The notes: a model not told the origin generated them from the letters alone. 41,622 nt of DNA from Candidatus Omnitrophota bacterium (GCA_015486615.1 WFRI01000017.1:1-41622); one strand, 5' to 3'. Shown: positions 24,958 through 33,269, counted from the first letter of the stretch. Translations and numbers: made by a program.

Positions 24958-26247
24958 TCACTTCCTGACTATTACCGCATCCCTTTTTGAACCTACTGAA
25001 ATTAGTTTAACAGAAACCTGCAAAAAATCTTCAATGATTTTTATATAATCTTTGGCCTCCGACGGCAAGTCATTATAATCCCGGATACCGTCTATACTAT
25101 TATTCCAGCCTTTTATTTTTCTATATACCGGTTTTACTTTCTGCCATTCTTCTAAACTTACAGGAAAGTTTTTCATTAATCTGCCTTTATACCTATAACC
25201 AGTGCTGAAACAAATTTGGCTTACTCCATCCAAAACATCAAGTTTAGTAACCACCAGACTACTTACTCCATTTAAACTGACTGCCCTTTTCAAAAGTGCC
25301 AAATCCAGCCAGCCGCACCTGCGCGGCCTGCCGGTAGTAGTTCCGAACTCGCTGCCTTTTTCCCGTAAAGCGCTGCCGAACCTGTTTTTAATTTCCGTGG
25401 GGAAAGGGCCTTCTCCTACCCGCGTGGAATATGCTTTAGTAACGCCGACAATCTCTTTAATACGGGTTAAAGGAAATCCTGTGCCTACTGTAGAATTCTG
25501 GGCAATAGTGTTGGAAGAAGTAACAAAGGGATAAGTCCCAAAATCCACATCTAAGAATACACCCTGTGCACCTTCAAAAAGAATACTCCGGCCATTTTCG
25601 TCAGCCTGAACAAGCAACCCGGCTGTATCTGCACAAAAAGGCTTGATTTTTCTTCCGTACTCCCTGTATTTGTCAAAGATCGCCTGGAAAGAAAAGCCTT
25701 TAGTTTTAAAAACCTTTCTGAACAAAGCGTTTTTCTCTTTAAGATTGTCCCGCAGTTTAGAAGATAAAATTTTCTCTGAAAAAAGGTCAATTACTCTTAT
25801 GCCGCAGCGGGAAACTTTATCGACATAACAAGGCCCTATACCCCGGCGGGTAGTACCAATTCTGTTCTCCCTCTGAGATTCCCTTAAAGCGTCTAAATCT
25901 TTGTGGTAAGGAAAAATCAAATGCGCATTATAGGAGATTTTTAAATTGCCGGGATTAACTTTTACTCCTTTGCTTCTGAGCATATCTATTTCCCTTAGTA
26001 AAATTTCCGGATCTATTACCACTCCATTGCCAATAACGCAGATTTTACCCTGGTGCAGAATTCCTGAAGGTATAAGATGAAACACAAATTTGCCGGTTTC
26101 TAAAATAACTGTATGCCCGGCATTGTTACCGCCTTGAAACCTGACGATATAGTCATTTTTCCGGGAAAGGTAATCTATAATCTTACCCTTACCTTCATCG
26201 CCCCACTGCAGGCCAATAACAATGGAATTCTTACTTATCCTCATCAT
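24958..26247 (-). CDS. purA: Adenylosuccinate synthetase
   Basis: 429 aa from the ATG at 26245-26247. PurA joins IMP and aspartate using GTP, the first step to AMP. VIGLQWGDEGKGKIIDYL is the GTP-binding loop, NNAGHTVI the switch, GTTRRGIGPCYVDK and GTTTGRPRRCGWLDL (IMP/aspartate sites) and VTKLDVLDG (the nucleotide TKLD) follow. The 5' end overlaps the stop of the upstream gene by about 17 bp; the frame also allows TTG at 26253 or ATG at 26244. hppA follows after about 105 bp. Confidence 0.96.
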   Translation of the reverse strand: MMRISKNSIVIGLQWGDEGKGKIIDYLSRKNDYIVRFQGGNNAGHTVILETGKFVFHLIPSGILHQGKICVIGNGVVIDPEILLREIDMLRSKGVKVNPGNLKISYNAHLIFPYHKDLDALRESQRENRIGTTRRGIGPCYVDKVSRCGIRVIDLFSEKILSSKLRDNLKEKNALFRKVFKTKGFSFQAIFDKYREYGRKIKPFCADTAGLLVQADENGRSILFEGAQGVFLDVDFGTYPFVTSSNTIAQNSTVGTGFPLTRIKEIVGVTKAYSTRVGEGPFPTEIKNRFGSALREKGSEFGTTTGRPRRCGWLDLALLKRAVSLNGVSSLVVTKLDVLDGVSQICFSTGYRYKGRLMKNFPVSLEEWQKVKPVYRKIKGWNNSIDGIRDYNDLPSEAKDYIKIIEDFLQVSVKLISVGSKRDAVIVRK

Positions 26248-27970
26248 TCTCAAGGTCTAATATGCCGGATAAAGCGTAACCCTTACCGGCATTTACGCTT
26301 AGAGCAAAAATTCTGCGGTTGTTTATCAATATTGCCGGCCGGAACAAATATAATTCCTTAATAAACGAAAGGTTCTTTTTAAACTCCCGGCTGTATTCTT
26401 TTCCCTCTACGGCGCGGTAAACCCTATCTACATTTATGCCCAGATTTTCCATAGGTTTCTGCCACCAGCTGCTTTTGATATTATCCAGCCTGTTTAATAA
26501 ATAATCCCAGAATTTCTGCGGGTAAAGTTTCTCGATAACAAACAATCTTTGATACTCTTCCTCTATAGACGGAGAAAGTTCTGCCATACCGCCGTTTTTG
26601 CCAATAGGCATAACAAAATACACATCAACATTCCAGCCTTTATTCGTTTTAAAAGTTTCTCTCATCTGTTTTGCTATCGCTTTAGCGCCAGGCGCATAAA
26701 TATCAAGAAAAATATCAATTTTGTTTCTAAGGGGTTTCCTGTTTAAATACATAAACACACCGGCATATTCAGGCTTTAAAATATAACTTCCTTCCTCTGC
26801 CTCTAAAAGTTTTCTGTATTTGGGGAAATTTCTGTCTTTTTCCACTTTTTTATCAAGAATAACTGCCGGAAGAGTAAGAATATTGTTTTTCTTCAAAATT
26901 TCCTGAGCCTGCTTCCGGCGGTAATCTAAAATCTGAAAATCGGCGCCCTTAAATAAACTTTTGACCACAGCCTCAGCAGGCTTTACAGAACACTGCCGGC
27001 ATTTTTGGTCAGTCAAAATATGAACATCAAACTTGACGGGTTTTATATAAATACAACGAGAATTTATCCCCGGGCTCTTGCATTTCCTGTCCAATCCCGG
27101 CTTTTGCGGACAGTCATTGTCGGCAAAACAAGAAGGCAGAATAGATTTAATACTTTTGTCCTCCACCCGGTCTAAACTCAGTTTTTTTTCTCCTGCAAAA
27201 ACTCCAACTACCCTGTGTTTCTCTCTTTTTAGGCTAACTATGCCTACGGACCTTGCCCGGAAAGCAGGATAAACAACTAATTGGTTACTGCCTATTTTCT
27301 GCTTATCCGTTTTTCTATGACTTATTCCTCCAGCCGCCAGTAAATTAATCTGCGGCAGAGTCTTGATAATTCTATTATTAAAATCCTCTTTTGCACCGGA
27401 AAGCACTATTAAATAATCTGCTTTTCTTTTAAGAATTTTTATTACTCTTGCTAAACAGGGAATGCCGTCTTTTACCTTTGCGATACCATTTTTAATCTGC
27501 GGAGCAACTGCTGTAATCCCTACTTTTATGTTTCCTATCCTCTTAATTATGTAAGGCTTTACTCCTGAAAATTTAAAATTGCAGGCAACAAACGGAATTC
27601 TATACTTTTTAACTGCCTGTTTAAACATATCCGGGCTAAAAACTAAATCTCTGCTTCCTATTCCCACAGCATCGTATTTCAACATACTCAAAGCCTTCAA
27701 CATAACCCCGGCTCTTTGAGCATTAAGGCTGGAATATTTAGCCAAAGGGAAAATATTGCCGCTGTCCAAAAGCAAAACATTACTCCGACTACGCAGGGTC
27801 TTAATTAACTTTGCCCTGCGGGCTATGCCGCCACCTATACTTGCCGGGCAGTGCCTGCAAGGATAAAGAGAGGAAAAAGAATTTCCGGTATAAACAATTA
27901 AATTGTCTTTGGCTGCCGCTGTCCCGGAAAGAAGAAAAAAGAAAATCACCCAAAAACCCAGCCTTCTCAC
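26231..27970 (-). CDS. Exported fusion: degenerate UshA-like phosphoesterase domain plus thioredoxin-like domains
   Basis: 579 aa, GTG start behind GGGAGGT. A signal peptide (1-20) implies export. Residues about 23-260 follow the 5'-nucleotidase/metallophosphoesterase fold in order, but the usual metal ligands are replaced: VYTGNSF for DxHG, LLLDSGNIF for GD, GIGSRD for GNHE/D, VLSGAKED for LSH and AAGGISH for GHxH. A Cys-rich linker (281-306, four Cys) leads to a thioredoxin-like domain with CRQC (324-327) and a cis-Pro-like LTLPAVIL near 365-372. A second Trx-like part (from about 417) lacks the CxxC. Likely a redox or binding protein, not a nucleotidase. Partner unknown. Confidence 0.75.
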   Translation of the reverse strand: MRRLGFWVIFFFLLSGTAAAKDNLIVYTGNSFSSLYPCRHCPASIGGGIARRAKLIKTLRSRSNVLLLDSGNIFPLAKYSSLNAQRAGVMLKALSMLKYDAVGIGSRDLVFSPDMFKQAVKKYRIPFVACNFKFSGVKPYIIKRIGNIKVGITAVAPQIKNGIAKVKDGIPCLARVIKILKRKADYLIVLSGAKEDFNNRIIKTLPQINLLAAGGISHRKTDKQKIGSNQLVVYPAFRARSVGIVSLKREKHRVVGVFAGEKKLSLDRVEDKSIKSILPSCFADNDCPQKPGLDRKCKSPGINSRCIYIKPVKFDVHILTDQKCRQCSVKPAEAVVKSLFKGADFQILDYRRKQAQEILKKNNILTLPAVILDKKVEKDRNFPKYRKLLEAEEGSYILKPEYAGVFMYLNRKPLRNKIDIFLDIYAPGAKAIAKQMRETFKTNKGWNVDVYFVMPIGKNGGMAELSPSIEEEYQRLFVIEKLYPQKFWDYLLNRLDNIKSSWWQKPMENLGINVDRVYRAVEGKEYSREFKKNLSFIKELYLFRPAILINNRRIFALSVNAGKGYALSGILDLENDEDK

Positions 27971-28011
27971 ACCTTACCTCCCGTTAATAATCCTATAAAA
28001 ATTTATGTCTT

Positions 28012-29601
28012 TTACCCTAAGGCTATAGGCTTAATTAAAATAAAATCCTCGTCCGAAGATATTTTCTTAATAACTTTCTCCGGCAAAGACGAATCAATCG
28101 TAAGAATAGTAAACGCCTCTCTGCCTTTCTTGTGCCGGCCTAAACTAACATCTCCTATATTTATTTTATTCCTGCCCAAAATCCCGCCTAATTTTCCAAT
28201 CACTCCAGGCCTGTCTTTATTAATAATAAAAAGCATATTCCCTTCGGGATTGATTTCTAAATAAGTATTGTTAATCCGCACTATTCGTGGATGCTGGTTG
28301 GCAAATAAAGTGCCTTCTAAAACAAAACTTTGCTTACTGGTCTTAACCTCTAAAATAAGGGAACTGACATAATCGCTTTCTTCAGAAGATTTTACGCTCT
28401 CTACAGCAACTCCGCGGTCTTTTATTAAGGAAACTGCGTTAATAAAATTAACTTCTCCTTCCAAAACCGGCTTAAGCAGGCCTTTTACCACGGCTGAAGT
28501 AATAGGGCTTATATTATACCTGTTAATCTCTCCTTTATAAGTTACCAGGACACTGCTAATGCCGCCTCCTGCAACCTGGGCAACAAAAAGCCCCATCTTT
28601 TCAGCCAAATTAATATAAGGCGCAACAACCTTGTAAGTCTCCGGGTCCAAAGACGGAAAATTTATGGTATTTCTCAATCCTTTATCTAATAAAGCGTCCT
28701 TTACACAATGGGCTATTTCTATCGCAACATTAACCTGAGCCTCCTTAGTGGATGCGCCTAAATGAGGAGTAACCACAACATTAGGCAAGGAAAACAAAAG
28801 GCTGTTTTTATCCGGCGGCTCTTTCTCAAAAACATCCAAACCTGCTCCGGCTATTTTATTCTTAGCAAGCGCCTCTGCCAAATCTTTTTCGTTAACTATG
28901 CCGCCCCGGGCACAGTTAATTATCCGGCAGTTAGGTTTCATCAACCTAAGCGTCGAAGCATTTATCATATCTTTGGTTTCTTCATTCAAAGGAGTATGGA
29001 TAGTAATAAAGTCAGCGTTTTTTAATAAGTATTTTAAATCCCCCAAAAAAACGCCTAAGCCTTTGGCTGCTTCTTCGTTTATAAATGGGTCATAACAAAT
29101 AACTTTCATCCCAAAAGCCAAAGCCCTCTTCACCACTTCCCTGCCAATCCGTCCTAAACCTACTATACCCAAAGTCTTATTATAAAGTTCTGTCCCCTTA
29201 AACTTATTTCTTTCCCATTTACCTTCCCGTAAAGACTTGTCTGCCTGAGGAATATTGCGCGCTAAAGAAAGCATAAGTGCAAAAGCCTGCTCGCAGGCAG
29301 AAATAGTATTGCCGGAAGGTGCATTCATAACAACTACACCTCTAACAGTAGCCGCGGGAATATCCACATTATCCACGCCTACTCCTGCCCGGCCTATAAC
29401 TTTAAGTTTTTTCGCCTTGTTTATAATCTCTGCCGTTACTTTCGTCCTGCTGCGAATAATTAAAGCATCATACCTGCCGATTATAGAAAGAAGTTCACCG
29501 GCAGAAACTTCCGGTTTAAAATCAACCTGAAACCTTCTGTCGTTTCTAAAAATCTCTACGCCTTCCTGTGCTAATTTATCGCTTATAAGAATTTTATACA
29601 T
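28012..29601 (-). CDS. serA: D-3-phosphoglycerate dehydrogenase (long form with ACT domain)
   Basis: 529 aa. It oxidises 3-phosphoglycerate to 3-phosphohydroxypyruvate, the first step to serine. Substrate segments include IIRSRTKVTAEIINKA and GRAGVGVDNVDI. The NAD site is LGIVGLGRIGREVVKRALAF, followed by NCARGGIVNEKDLAEAL, FEKEPP and TPHLGASTKEAQVN (catalytic His). An intervening domain and a C-terminal ACT domain (MLFIINKDRPGVIGKLGGIL) suggest serine feedback. The ATG has AGGAGG six bases upstream and overlaps the end of the aminotransferase gene by 8 bp. Confidence 0.96.
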   Translation of the reverse strand: MYKILISDKLAQEGVEIFRNDRRFQVDFKPEVSAGELLSIIGRYDALIIRSRTKVTAEIINKAKKLKVIGRAGVGVDNVDIPAATVRGVVVMNAPSGNTISACEQAFALMLSLARNIPQADKSLREGKWERNKFKGTELYNKTLGIVGLGRIGREVVKRALAFGMKVICYDPFINEEAAKGLGVFLGDLKYLLKNADFITIHTPLNEETKDMINASTLRLMKPNCRIINCARGGIVNEKDLAEALAKNKIAGAGLDVFEKEPPDKNSLLFSLPNVVVTPHLGASTKEAQVNVAIEIAHCVKDALLDKGLRNTINFPSLDPETYKVVAPYINLAEKMGLFVAQVAGGGISSVLVTYKGEINRYNISPITSAVVKGLLKPVLEGEVNFINAVSLIKDRGVAVESVKSSEESDYVSSLILEVKTSKQSFVLEGTLFANQHPRIVRINNTYLEINPEGNMLFIINKDRPGVIGKLGGILGRNKINIGDVSLGRHKKGREAFTILTIDSSLPEKVIKKISSDEDFILIKPIALG

Positions 29602-30718
29602 AATATTCCTCCTGAAACTTCTTCAAAGCAGCACCCTGTTTAATTTTATAGCCTGTTTTCTTCAACGCTTCTTCTAACAAAAACAGCGCAGCGGCCACAT
29701 CCTGGGCATTTATATACCCCATATGGGCAATCCTTATTATTTTATCCGCCACTTTTCCCTGGCCCGCGGCAATGCTAAGCCCATATTCTTTACGTAGTTT
29801 AGCAACAACTGCTTTAGCCCCTTCCAAAGAAGCCGCAGTAACTGCAGAAGAAGGCGAAGAAGAGAAAACAGCAAGTCCCATCTCTTCCAAAGACAGCCTC
29901 AATGCCCGGGCTATGCGGGAAAATTCTTTCCAGCGGACTTCAATGCTTTCCTGTTTTATTAAGTCCAGAGATTCTTTCAAAGCCGTAATTAAACTCACAG
30001 CCGGAGTATAAGGCGTATCATTTTTCTCATAAGACTTCAAAGATTTCTGAACATCAAAGTAATATTTAGGAAGAGACGCTTTTGCCGCCAAAGATAAGGC
30101 TTTCTTGCTTACAGACATAAACGCCAGCCCCGGGGGAAGCATAAATCCTTTTTGTGAACCGGAGACAACTACATCTACGCCCCATTCATCAGTCCTCAGC
30201 ACATCTGACCCTAAACCGCTTATAGCATCTACCACCAATATGGCCGGATAATTCGAAACAATACCGGCAATCCCTTCTATATCATAAACCGTAGCAGTAG
30301 AAGTTTCGCAAAGAGTAGTATAAACCGCTTTTATATCTTTGTTTTTGTCTAATATTTCTTTAATATCTTCCAAATCGGGAGATTTGCCCCATTCTACTTC
30401 TAAAACCGAAACATCCAAATTGTAAGCCCTGCAAATCTCGGCCCACCTCTCGCCGAATTTTCCCCCGGAAACAGCCAAAACTTTATCCTGCAGGCAGAGA
30501 AAATTGCTTACTGCAGCCTCCATTGCTCCAGTCCCGGAACTGGCAAAAGTAAGCACCGGGTTTTCAGTCTGAAATATATACTTGAGCCCGGAATTTACTT
30601 CCTTAAGAATATTCCTAAATTCGTCTGTCCGGTGATGGATGATATCTCTGCCTAAAGCCATTTTTACCTGCGGGGCCAAAGGTGAAGGTCCTGGTGTCAT
30701 TAAATAAGGATGTTTCAT
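29594..30718 (-). CDS. Class V aminotransferase (serine-pyruvate/alanine-glyoxylate type)
   Basis: 374 aa. A PLP enzyme. N-terminal MTPGPSPLAPQVKMAL and IIHHRTDEF match the serine-pyruvate/alanine-glyoxylate subgroup, ASSGTGAMEAAVSNFL the PLP phosphate region, DAISGLGSDVLRTDEW the Asp contacting PLP, and SGSQKGFMLPPGLAF the catalytic Lys. It lies directly upstream of serA with an 8-bp overlap, so it probably works in serine metabolism, possibly standing in for SerC by transaminating phosphohydroxypyruvate; that role is inferred. A GAGGAGG site precedes the ATG. Confidence 0.9.
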   Translation of the reverse strand: MKHPYLMTPGPSPLAPQVKMALGRDIIHHRTDEFRNILKEVNSGLKYIFQTENPVLTFASSGTGAMEAAVSNFLCLQDKVLAVSGGKFGERWAEICRAYNLDVSVLEVEWGKSPDLEDIKEILDKNKDIKAVYTTLCETSTATVYDIEGIAGIVSNYPAILVVDAISGLGSDVLRTDEWGVDVVVSGSQKGFMLPPGLAFMSVSKKALSLAAKASLPKYYFDVQKSLKSYEKNDTPYTPAVSLITALKESLDLIKQESIEVRWKEFSRIARALRLSLEEMGLAVFSSSPSSAVTAASLEGAKAVVAKLRKEYGLSIAAGQGKVADKIIRIAHMGYINAQDVAAALFLLEEALKKTGYKIKQGAALKKFQEEYYV

Positions 30719-30750
30719 TGCAAACTTCCTCCTCTAATATGTTATTTTGT

Positions 30751-31335
30751 TTATTTTATTACCTCGTCAACAAGCCCGTATTTTAAAGCTTCCTCAGCAC
30801 TCATAAAAAAATCCCGGTCAGTATCTCTGCCGATTTCCGCTATGCTCCGGCCGGTATGAAAAGCCAGAAGTTCATTCATTTTCTTGCGCATTTTAAGTAT
30901 TTCTTTCGTTTGGATAGAAATATCTTCTGCTGTACCCTGGACACCTCCCCACGGCTGATGAATCATTACCCGGGAATTAGGCAAAGCATATCTTTTCCCT
31001 TTTTTGCCGGCAGCCAAAAGCAAAGCGCCTAAACTGGCTGCCTGGCCTATACAGTAAGTAGCCACATCCGGCTTTACAAACTGCATTGTATCGTATATAG
31101 CCATGCCCGCTGTTATAACTCCGCCGGGAGTATTAATATAAACATTAATATCCTTTTGCGGACTTTCCATCTGCAAAAACAAAAACTGGGCAATTACTAA
31201 ATTAGCCACATTGTCGTCAACTGAGGTACCAATAAATATTATTCTGTCCTTAAGCAGGCGGGAATAAATATCATAGGCTCTTTCTGCCCGGCCAGTCTGC
31301 TCAATAACCATAGGAACATACATTTGGTTTTCCAT
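30751..31335 (-). CDS. clpP: ATP-dependent Clp protease proteolytic subunit
   Basis: 194 aa, normal length from the ATG at 31333-31335 (MENQMYVPMVIEQTGRAERA). An AGGAGG site stands six bases upstream; an ATG at 31356 would push the signature back. ClpP forms a double-heptamer barrel fed by ClpX or ClpA. The catalytic Ser is in GQAASLGALLLAAG (about 101), the His in SRVMIHQPWGG (about 126), and the Asp is within RDTDRDFFMSAEEA. clpX does not follow; the aminotransferase gene does. Upstream is tig across repeat copy C. Confidence 0.97.
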   Translation of the reverse strand: MENQMYVPMVIEQTGRAERAYDIYSRLLKDRIIFIGTSVDDNVANLVIAQFLFLQMESPQKDINVYINTPGGVITAGMAIYDTMQFVKPDVATYCIGQAASLGALLLAAGKKGKRYALPNSRVMIHQPWGGVQGTAEDISIQTKEILKMRKKMNELLAFHTGRSIAEIGRDTDRDFFMSAEEALKYGLVDEVIK

Positions 31336-31377
31336 AATCAACCTCCTCTGCGCCACTTAATTAATAATAACCAAGAA

Positions 31378-31460
31378 CCAATCCCGGCATTGCCTTGCGT
31401 TGAGCCGGACCCTGTGCCGCTCTTGCTCGAATGTCCAAGGTCCAGCGTCGAACCAACTTC
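31378..31460. repeat. Dispersed core-plus-heptamer repeat, copy C
   Basis: The core at 31378-31430 begins CCAATCCCGGCATTGCCTT and has GTGCCGCTCTTGCTCGAA at the end, matching copy B almost throughout. Short heptamers follow (GTCCAAG, GTCCAGC, GTCGAAC). The element lies between tig (ends 31500) and clpP (starts 31335), in the same orientation as the others, with a TTAGGTTTAG-like tract on the tig side. Confidence 0.75.
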
Positions 31461-31499
31461 AACCAATCTAAACCTAAATCTTAACCTTAACCTAACAAT
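31461..31499. repeat. TTAGGTTTAG-like tract after tig
   Basis: Just after the tig stop, the minus strand reads GATTGTTAGGTTAAGG, then TTAAGATTTAGGTTTAG and ATTGG. It is clearly related to the tract after purA. Together with repeat copy C it makes up most of the 31336-31499 gap. Confidence 0.45.
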
Positions 31500-32390
31500 C
31501 TATCTTGCATTAGCAAAGATAAAGCCTAAAACCTTTTCAAACAAATCTTCTGCTTCATCCTTCCAAAAACCTTCCTGTCGGGCTATCTGCTCCATAATAT
31601 AATACAACTTTACCTGTTCGACAGCAGCCGGCTCCATCTTCTTTTCTATTTCCTCTTTATATTTGTCAATATCCTCTTTTTTTACTCCTTTCTCCTGCAG
31701 GCTCATAATTTGTTTCTGGACCAAATTCTTTTTCTGCTGTTCTACTACTGAAGCAGGAGCCTCAATTTTCACATTTGCCAAAAGGTGTTTCATTACCTTA
31801 TTCTCTATATCCCTGCGTCTTTGCAAAAATTTGTTAATCCAAATCTCCCTCTCAATACCAGACTTGTATTCATTTATATCCCTGTATCCCAGCCATTTAG
31901 CCAAAAAATCCCCTGACACTTCCTCCTTCTTAGTCAATTTCTTTAAGTTGTCTTCAAAAGATTTCTGAACTTTATCAATTTCCCCGGAATCAATTTTAAT
32001 ATCTTTCCGTTCTAATTTTATGCCCTTATAAACTCTCTCGGGAATATTCAACCGGGGCTTTACATCAACAACTGCCGTAAACTTAAGGATATTATTGTCA
32101 AAAGAAACGTTATCAATATCCGGCAGATTTACAGGAATAATATTATTAGCATCAGCCGCCTGCCGGAAAAATTCCGGAATTGCCTTTCTTATAATCTCTT
32201 CTTTTATATGCCGGCTGTAATGTTTCTCTAATAAATCCGCAGGGACTTTACCCGGTCTAAAACCCGGCACCTTAGCTGTTTGGTTCAACTGAGAGAGGAC
32301 ATCATCCCTAATTTCCCTCAGAGAATCCGAAGAAATTTCTATATCTAATTGTTTTCTGGTTGCACTGAGACTTTTTAAAGTATTCTTCAT
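31500..32390 (-). CDS. tig: Trigger factor without PPIase domain
   Basis: 296 aa against about 430 for the typical trigger factor. It is a ribosome-bound chaperone. The N-terminal ribosome-binding domain has the GFRPGKVPADLLEK signature, and VDVKPRLNIP ends that domain. The FKBP-like PPIase domain of about 90 residues is missing: the linker (IDSGEIDKVQKSFEDNLKKL) runs directly into the helical C-terminal arms (VEQQKKNLVQKQIMSL). So it is likely a holdase without prolyl isomerase activity. Shine-Dalgarno AGGAGGG lies three to four bases before the ATG. lptB is upstream. Confidence 0.9.
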   Translation of the reverse strand: MKNTLKSLSATRKQLDIEISSDSLREIRDDVLSQLNQTAKVPGFRPGKVPADLLEKHYSRHIKEEIIRKAIPEFFRQAADANNIIPVNLPDIDNVSFDNNILKFTAVVDVKPRLNIPERVYKGIKLERKDIKIDSGEIDKVQKSFEDNLKKLTKKEEVSGDFLAKWLGYRDINEYKSGIEREIWINKFLQRRRDIENKVMKHLLANVKIEAPASVVEQQKKNLVQKQIMSLQEKGVKKEDIDKYKEEIEKKMEPAAVEQVKLYYIMEQIARQEGFWKDEAEDLFEKVLGFIFANAR

Positions 32391-32430
32391 TTTCCCTCCT
32401 GGTATAATTTTTAGATATAATTTTATTATA

Positions 32431-32508
32431 TGTGATTACACTGATTTGAAAACTGATTACACCGATTAATTTACAATCTGTGCAATCTACATCTAATCTG
32501 TGAAATCA
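32431..32508. repeat. Long imperfect inverted repeat built from TGATTACAC-like units
   Basis: The left arm (32433-32467) and right arm (32475-32508) are about 35 bp each and pair after a 7-base loop. Within each arm a unit, GATT, one base, CAC, one base, GATT, occurs twice. Another TGTGTAATCA lies at 32515-32523, next to the lptB stop. The element lies in the lptB-tig gap and could act as a terminator, a processing hairpin or a dispersed repeat. No gene is supported in this gap. Confidence 0.7.
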
Positions 32509-32528
32509 TTTTTTGTGTAATCATGCTT

Positions 32529-33251
32529 TTACATCCGGAAGTTATGGCCTAAATAAATCTGCCTTGCCTTGGGAGACTGAATTAATTCCTGAGAATTTCC
32601 GGATATTAAAACCCGGCCCTCGGCAATCAAATAGGCACGGTCAGTAATAGATAACGTTTCCCGGACATTATGGTCAGTAATCAATATTCCTATACCTTTC
32701 TGTTTCAATCCTTTAATGATTTCCTGAGCCTCACTCACCACAATCGGGTCTATGCCGGAAAAAGGCTCATCTAAAAGAATAAATGAAGGATTGCGGACTA
32801 AAGCCCGGGTAATCTCCAGCCTCCTTTTTTCTCCTCCGGAAAGTGTATAAGCCTTACTCTTTCTCAACTTGTCAATTTTTAATTCCTGCAGCAAGCTGTC
32901 AAGCCGCTGCCGGCGTTCCCTTGGCGGCAAAGGCAGAGTTTCCAATACAGCCATTATATTTTCCTCAACTGTAAGCCGGGTAAAAACTGACGGCTCCTGT
33001 GACAAATATCCAATCCCAAACCTGCTGCGAATATGGATAGGAAAATGAGTAATGTTCTGGTTATCAAAATATACCCGGCCCTCATCCGGAGGGATAATCC
33101 CTACTATCATATAAAAAGAAGTGGTCTTGCCGGCACCGTTCGGACCCAATAAGCCTACAATCTCGCCCCGGCGGACAAACAAAGAAAGCCTGTCCACAAC
33201 TCTTTTGGAATTATAAACCTTTACTAAACTCTTAACTTCTAAAAGTCTCAC
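32529..33251 (-). CDS. lptB: LPS export ABC transporter ATP-binding protein LptB
   Basis: 240 aa. LptB powers lipopolysaccharide extraction from the inner membrane with LptFG. Walker A is LLGPNGAGKTTSFYMIVG, the Q-loop lies in GYLSQEPSVFTRLTVEENI, the signature is YTLSGGEKRRLEITRAL, and Walker B is FILLDEPFSGIDPI. GILITDHNVRETLSI (H-loop) and the C-terminal AEGRVLISG, ending YLGHNFRM, are LptB hallmarks. It starts at GTG, 18 bases after the lptC/A-like gene; lptF and lptG are not in the window. Confidence 0.95.
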   Translation of the reverse strand: MRLLEVKSLVKVYNSKRVVDRLSLFVRRGEIVGLLGPNGAGKTTSFYMIVGIIPPDEGRVYFDNQNITHFPIHIRSRFGIGYLSQEPSVFTRLTVEENIMAVLETLPLPPRERRQRLDSLLQELKIDKLRKSKAYTLSGGEKRRLEITRALVRNPSFILLDEPFSGIDPIVVSEAQEIIKGLKQKGIGILITDHNVRETLSITDRAYLIAEGRVLISGNSQELIQSPKARQIYLGHNFRM

Positions 33252-33269
33252 TAAACACCTCTATGTCAA

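Noticed and set aside
26231..27970. Annotating the fusion as an active 5'-nucleotidase
   Set aside because: The metal-binding motifs of the family are all replaced, so the activity is not supported.
28012..29650. Serine- or purine-sensing riboswitch ahead of serA or purA
   Set aside because: Both starts overlap the preceding gene, leaving no room for an aptamer, and I see no matching fold.
10681..31499. TTAGGTT-like tracts as telomere or chromosome-end sequence
   Set aside because: They are short, degenerate and internal, lying between housekeeping genes.
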